Part shown: positions 12,897-16,899 of the stretch, piece by piece | Layout of the letters: each line of letters starts with the position of its first letter | How positions within the stretch are numbered: position 1 is the stretch's first letter | Assembly (NCBI GenBank): GCA_034432935.1 | Contig: DAOUBD010000061.1 | Span: forward strand, 1-16,899 | Direction: 5' to 3' | From: DAOUAG01 sp034432935 | GTDB taxonomy: Bacteria; Chloroflexota; Dehalococcoidia; SM23-28-2; RBG-16-64-32 | Length of the DNA: 16,899 nt | Made by a program: the position numbers and the translations under genes | Notes under the pieces: model-generated | Database searches by the model: none | The model's input: only the letters and a program-made list of their open reading frames with translations | What the model was told of the DNA's origin: nothing

Positions 12897-13517
12897 GTGA
12901 GTGGCCTGCCCAGCGCGCTCGAAGAGATTCACCGCTGTATCGAATCCTGCACCATCTGTGACCTGGCGCGCACCCGGACCAGGGCTGTTCCCGGTGATGG
13001 CCCCCAGGACTGCGACGTCATGTTTGTAGGGGAGGGCCCCGGGTTCCACGAGGACCAGCAGGGCAAGCCCTTCGTGGGGCCGGCCGGCCAGTTCCTGGAC
13101 GAACTCCTGGCCTCAGCTGGACTGGACAGACGGCGAGTCTACATCACCAACGTGGTCAAATGCCGGCCGCCAGGGAACCGCGACCCGTTGCCCAGCGAGA
13201 TCGAAGCCTGCCGCCCGCATCTGGCTAGACAGATCGAAGCCATCAATCCGCGGCTGATCGTGACCCTTGGCCGCTACTCCCTGGCCTGGTTCTTCCCGCG
13301 CGACTCCATAAGCAAGGTCCACGGGACGTTGCGGGAGCGCGACGGGCGGTTCTTCATGCACATGTACCACCCGGCGGCGGCCCTCCATGCTGGCAATCTG
13401 CGGCAGACCATCGTTCAGGATTTCCGCCGGATCCCAGCCGCGCTGGCCCGGGCCCGGGAGGCCGTTGCCAGCCTCCCCATGGACCAGCCAGCGGCGGAGC
13501 AGATGCGACTGTTCTAG
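12897..13517 (+). CDS. udg: Uracil-DNA glycosylase, family 4 (iron-sulfur)
   Basis: 206 residues starting with GTG. Family 4 enzymes remove uracil from DNA and carry a [4Fe-4S] cluster. The four ligands are visible: Cys18, Cys21, Cys89 and Cys105. The motif GEGPGFHED (45-53) corresponds to GEAPGxxED, KPFVGPAG (57-64) binds uracil, and MYHPAAAL is the C-terminal motif with the conserved His. The tail after about residue 175 is Ala-rich and ends in QMRLF, reminiscent of sliding-clamp-binding peptides (Q-x-x-L/M-x-x-F type), though this is weak. rnj follows after 1 nt. Confidence 0.93.
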   Translation: MSGLPSALEEIHRCIESCTICDLARTRTRAVPGDGPQDCDVMFVGEGPGFHEDQQGKPFVGPAGQFLDELLASAGLDRRRVYITNVVKCRPPGNRDPLPSEIEACRPHLARQIEAINPRLIVTLGRYSLAWFFPRDSISKVHGTLRERDGRFFMHMYHPAAALHAGNLRQTIVQDFRRIPAALARAREAVASLPMDQPAAEQMRLF

Positions 13518-13518
13518 C

Positions 13519-15186
13519 ATGGCCGAGAGGCTGCGTGTGATTCCCCTGGGAGGCCTGGGGGAGATCGGCAAGAACATGATGGTGCTGGAGCTTGCCGATG
13601 ATCTCATCGCCATCGACGCCGGCCTCATGTTCCCGGACGAGGAGATGCTGGGCGTCGACCTCGTCATCCCCGATGTGTCCTACATCGAGGAGAGGGTGCA
13701 AAAGCTCCGCGGCATCCTGATAACCCACGGCCATGAGGATCACACGGGCGCCCTCCCCTACGTCCTGCCCCGGCTGCGCCTGCCCAGCGGCAAGCTTCCG
13801 CCCGTGTACTGCACCAGGCTGACCCGGGGCCTCATCGCCGTCAAGCTCCAGGAGCACAAGTTGGCCAAGGATGCGGACTTGAGGGTGGTGAAGCCCGGGG
13901 AGCGGGTGAAGCTGGGCAAGTTCACCGTGGAGTTCGTGCACGTGACCCACAGTATCCCGGACTCCGCCGGCTTGGCCATCGAGACGCCTCTGGGCACCGT
14001 CTTCCACACCGGCGACTTCAAGTTCGACCACACGCCCGTCATGGGCCAGCCCCCGGACCTGACCCGCATAGCGGAGCTGGGCAGGCAGGGCGTCGCCCTC
14101 CTCTTGTCTGACTCTACGTATGCAGACACCGCCGGCTATACACCGTCGGAGCAGATGGTCTCCGAGACGTTGGACAGGATCATGGCCCAGGCCCCGGGCC
14201 GCGTCATCGTGGCTACTTTCGCCTCCCTTATCTCCCGCATCCAACAGGTGATCGATGCCGCCAGCAAGCACGACCGCCGGGTGTTCGTCACTGGCCGCAG
14301 CATGATGGACAACGTGCAGATGGCGATGGAGCAGGGCTACCTGCGGGCGCCGGAGAACATCCTGGCCTCGCTGGAGAAGATGCGGAAGCTGCCCCCGGGA
14401 AAGATCGCCATCGTCACCACAGGCGCCCAAGGGGAGCCCACCTCGGCCCTGGTGCGAATGGCTAACCGGGACCACCGCCACATCGATATCCAAGAGGGCG
14501 ATACCGTCGTCCTGTCCTCTTCGCCTATCCCCGGAAACGAGCTGCTCATCAACCGCACCATCGACAATCTGTACCGCCTGGGAGCCAACGTGCTCTTCAG
14601 CCGCATCGCCAACGTCCACGTCAGGGGACACGCCGCACAAGAAGAGCTGAAGTTGATGCTCAGCCTGACGAAACCGAAGTACTTCGTGCCAGTGCACGGC
14701 GAGTACCGCCACCTCTGGATGCACTCCGCCATCGCCCGTTCCATGGGTCTGGCGCCCGAGAACGTCTTCACCATGGAGGACGGCGACATCCTGGAGATCG
14801 ACAAGAAGGGGGCTCGCATCACGGGCCGCGCCGCGGCCGATTTCGTATATGTCGACGGCCTGGCGGTGGGAGTCGACCGCGTTGTGTTGCGAGACCGACG
14901 GCACCTGGCGGCAGATGGAGTGCTGGTGGCCATAGTGGCGGTTGATAAGCACACGGGTAAACCGATTGGGCGGCCCGACGTTATATCAAGGGGATTTATC
15001 GAGGCCGATATGTCCGATTCTCTGATGGACAGGGCAAAGGATGTCGTGGTGGAGGCCCTGGCCGGCGCCGAGCACATCGCCGACCGGGCCGATTTCAGCG
15101 CCAGGGTGCGGGACGCTCTCTCGCGCTTTGTGTACGATGAGACTCACCGCCGTCCGATGGTCCTTCCGGTGAGCGTGGAGGTCTGA
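13519..15186 (+). CDS. rnj: Ribonuclease J (metallo-beta-lactamase RNase)
   Basis: 555 residues, family length. Cytoplasmic 5'-3' exonuclease and endonuclease of mRNA decay and rRNA maturation. The N-terminal VIPLGGLGEIGKNM is diagnostic; the zinc-binding HGHEDH is at 70-75, followed by the later metal-site motifs FHTGDFKFDHTP and LLSDSTYAD, the beta-CASP region with GRSMMDN, and PVHGEYRHL. The C-terminal domain (about 450-555) includes VISRGFI. The start at 13519 lies 1 nt after the udg stop; the frame is open upstream to 13387 but that extension overlaps udg and is not family sequence. ftsK follows after 10 nt. Confidence 0.96.
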   Translation: MAERLRVIPLGGLGEIGKNMMVLELADDLIAIDAGLMFPDEEMLGVDLVIPDVSYIEERVQKLRGILITHGHEDHTGALPYVLPRLRLPSGKLPPVYCTRLTRGLIAVKLQEHKLAKDADLRVVKPGERVKLGKFTVEFVHVTHSIPDSAGLAIETPLGTVFHTGDFKFDHTPVMGQPPDLTRIAELGRQGVALLLSDSTYADTAGYTPSEQMVSETLDRIMAQAPGRVIVATFASLISRIQQVIDAASKHDRRVFVTGRSMMDNVQMAMEQGYLRAPENILASLEKMRKLPPGKIAIVTTGAQGEPTSALVRMANRDHRHIDIQEGDTVVLSSSPIPGNELLINRTIDNLYRLGANVLFSRIANVHVRGHAAQEELKLMLSLTKPKYFVPVHGEYRHLWMHSAIARSMGLAPENVFTMEDGDILEIDKKGARITGRAAADFVYVDGLAVGVDRVVLRDRRHLAADGVLVAIVAVDKHTGKPIGRPDVISRGFIEADMSDSLMDRAKDVVVEALAGAEHIADRADFSARVRDALSRFVYDETHRRPMVLPVSVEV

Positions 15187-15196
15187 TCTCAGCCAC

Positions 15197-16899
15197 ATGA
15201 CGCTGAAGACGAAGAGACGCCCGGCGCGCAGGGTCACCAGCTACAGGCCACGGCCCAGCGCCAGTATCCGCCGGCGAACCCCGCACCGGAGGGGCGGGCC
15301 TGCGCTCCCGTCGCTGGGCGGGCATCGGCGCCTCTGGCTCGGCCTGGGCGGCGGTATGCTGATCGTTGTAGGGGCCTTTCTCCTACGCTCGCCCATCATC
15401 GATGGGCTAGAGGCCATTCTGAGCACCTTCGGCGTCACCCTGGCCCTCCTGATCGCTGGCATTGGGGCCGATGCCGCCATCGCCCTGCGCAGGCCCCCGA
15501 TGACCCCGCGCATGTGGCGCGTTTGGGCTGGCGCCCATCTGCTGGGGCTCTTCGCCTTCGGTCTGGCGGGCCTTTATAGGCCAGCGTGGCAGTTGGGGGA
15601 CGTGGACTTCGGCGAGGTGAGCGCCGGCGGCGATCTCGGCAAGCTCTTGGTCAGCGAGCCCATCCCGGTGCTGGCCTGGCTTGCAGCCGGCATGGCAGGC
15701 GGGGGTCTCGTCTGGCCCCGGGGCGCCCGCTTGGCCTGGGAGGGTGCCGTTGCCGGCATGCGCTTCGTCGCCTCCCTGCATATACCCCAGAGGGCGTGGC
15801 AGCTTGTGCAGTCCTTCTTTACCAGCTTGATGCCCAGGACCGAGGAAGAAGAGGAGAAGCTGCTAGAAGAGCCGTACGTGGCCAAGCTGGACGAGCAGTG
15901 GCCGGAGCCCCCCGCTATCCCTGAGCCCGAAGATGTCGCGTCAACCCCGGACGACGGGGCCACAGGTGAAGGGCCAGAGAGCGATATCCTGGTAACGGGC
16001 CAGCCTGGCGAGGAGGCGGGTCCCTTCCAGCGGCCTCTGCCCATGGGACGCCCGGCAGGGCACGGCTGGGAACTGCCGCCGCTGGACCTCCTGGCGGAAG
16101 CCGCCGAGGTGGAGGTGCGGCCCGTCGACAATGAGGCCCGGGCTCAGCTTATCGTCGATACCCTTGCCTCCTTCGGGGTCGACGCCAAGGTCGTGTCCAT
16201 AAGCCAGGGGCCCACGGTGACCCAGTTCGGGATCGAGCCTGGGTGGGAGGTGAAGACGCGGGCCGTCGCCGTGCGCGATGAGCGGGGCCGCCAGGTCTTC
16301 GACAGCAACGGCAAGCCCGCGATGCGCACGGAGGTCGTTTCGCGCACACGGGTGCGGGTCAACCGCATCACGGCCCTGGCCAACGACCTCGCCTTGGCCC
16401 TCGCGGCGCCGACGATCCGAATCGAGGCGCCGGTACCCGGGAAGCCCATCATCGGCATCGAAGTGCCCAACACGACGACCTCCCTGGTCTCCCTGCGCAG
16501 CGTGGTGGAGAGCAGCGCCTTCCAGAAAGCCAACGCCCGCTCCAAGCTGGCCATCGCCCTGGGCAAGGGCGTCTCGGGCGAGCCTGTGGCCGCGGACCTG
16601 GCCAAGATGCCCCATCTCCTAATCGCTGGAGCCACCGGAAGCGGCAAGAGCGTGTGCATCAACTCCATCATCGCCTGCTTCCTGTTGCACAACACGCCTG
16701 AGGACCTTCGGTTGGTCCTCATTGACCCCAAGCGGGTGGAGCTGGCCTCGTTCGCGGCGATACCGCACCTGGCCTTCTCCAAGATCATCACCGACCCCGA
16801 AGAGGTGGTGGGAACCCTCCAAGCCATCATCCACGAGATGGATAGCCGGTACCGGCGCTTCGCCAGCATCGGGGTGAGGAACCTGGAGGCCTACAACAA
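15197..16899 (+). CDS. ftsK: DNA translocase FtsK/SpoIIIE, N-terminal part
   Basis: The first 567 codons; the gene continues past the right edge. It anchors at the division septum and pumps chromosome ends apart. A basic N-terminus (1-45) is followed by about four membrane segments (about 47-65, 75-95, 110-127, 153-170), an acidic Pro/Glu linker (about 210-300), the alpha domain, and the motor domain with Walker A GATGSGKS (478-485) and Walker B LVLIDPK (506-512). Between GPTVTQFGIEPG (338-349) and VRVNRITALA there are about 35 extra residues (350-385) absent from E. coli and Bacillus FtsK; I recall a similar insert in Dehalococcoides. The ATG at 15197 has no clear Shine-Dalgarno and follows rnj closely, so it is probably co-transcribed. 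Confidence 0.95.
   Translation, partial: MTLKTKRRPARRVTSYRPRPSASIRRRTPHRRGGPALPSLGGHRRLWLGLGGGMLIVVGAFLLRSPIIDGLEAILSTFGVTLALLIAGIGADAAIALRRPPMTPRMWRVWAGAHLLGLFAFGLAGLYRPAWQLGDVDFGEVSAGGDLGKLLVSEPIPVLAWLAAGMAGGGLVWPRGARLAWEGAVAGMRFVASLHIPQRAWQLVQSFFTSLMPRTEEEEEKLLEEPYVAKLDEQWPEPPAIPEPEDVASTPDDGATGEGPESDILVTGQPGEEAGPFQRPLPMGRPAGHGWELPPLDLLAEAAEVEVRPVDNEARAQLIVDTLASFGVDAKVVSISQGPTVTQFGIEPGWEVKTRAVAVRDERGRQVFDSNGKPAMRTEVVSRTRVRVNRITALANDLALALAAPTIRIEAPVPGKPIIGIEVPNTTTSLVSLRSVVESSAFQKANARSKLAIALGKGVSGEPVAADLAKMPHLLIAGATGSGKSVCINSIIACFLLHNTPEDLRLVLIDPKRVELASFAAIPHLAFSKIITDPEEVVGTLQAIIHEMDSRYRRFASIGVRNLEAYN

Noticed and set aside
13387..13518. RNase J starting at 13387
   Set aside because: The additional 44 residues overlap the end of udg and are low-complexity Pro/Arg sequence; family homology begins at MAERLRVIPLGG (13519).
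13354..14952. 532-codon open frame on the minus strand
   Set aside because: It is antisense to rnj, rich in His, Val and Asp without any recognisable domain, and is the expected shadow of a GC-rich gene.

Overview
The window is a densely packed, GC-rich piece of bacterial chromosome made almost entirely of housekeeping genes. Two things point to Chloroflexota, probably Dehalococcoidia or a sister class. One is the block yceD-rpmF-fabD-fabG-nusB-acpP followed by tatA/B-tatC. The other is an FtsK with an insert of about 35 residues in its alpha/beta domain, resembling the FtsK I recall from Dehalococcoides-type bacteria. The lineage call is inference from memory, not from a search. MurE is present, so this organism should make peptidoglycan, unlike Dehalococcoides itself.

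Layout. Positions 1-69 (-) hold the first 23 codons of a histidyl-tRNA synthetase-like gene (hisS or hisZ), divergent from an nfeD-slipin membrane-protease pair (190-2410, +). A minus-strand block runs from 8003 down to 2414: cdsZ (zinc-ribbon coiled coil), a serine-recombinase homologue with a damaged catalytic centre, an RNase HI-type nuclease, RNase P RNA (rnpB, about 5082-5442), murE, a 310-bp non-coding stretch that looks like a structured leader, and birA (biotin ligase without a DNA-binding domain). birA meets the slipin gene tail to tail with 3 bp between the stops. From 8051 onward everything is on the plus strand: yceD, rpmF (L32), a 65-residue membrane protein with four cysteines, fabD, fabG, nusB and acpP. 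A rho-independent terminator and a tatA/B-tatC pair follow. Last come a family 4 uracil-DNA glycosylase, RNase J and ftsK, which runs off the right edge.

How the genes fit together. The plus-strand block couples a ribosomal protein, fatty-acid initiation and elongation enzymes, the acyl carrier protein and an antitermination factor, so membrane synthesis is tied to ribosome production. The minus-strand block combines nucleic-acid processing (RNase HI, RNase P) with wall synthesis and biotinylation. Biotin ligase activates the acetyl-CoA carboxylase that feeds FabD. The cdsZ and yceD operons leave from overlapping divergent promoters near 8051-8099.

Most noteworthy: (1) the recombinase homologue sits 1 nt after cdsZ and 6 nt before rnhA, keeps its DNA-binding and zinc-ribbon domains, and lacks the catalytic serine and the conserved Asp/Arg residues, suggesting a domesticated protein. 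(2) The murE-birA gap holds a possible promoter, a 23-codon ORF with a full-length Shine-Dalgarno sequence, two interleaved 11-bp stems (one hiding that Shine-Dalgarno) and a terminator-like hairpin just before birA. This has the layout of an attenuator or riboswitch-like regulator that I cannot assign to a known class. (3) Several genes have -10 boxes so close to their start codons that their mRNAs should be leaderless.
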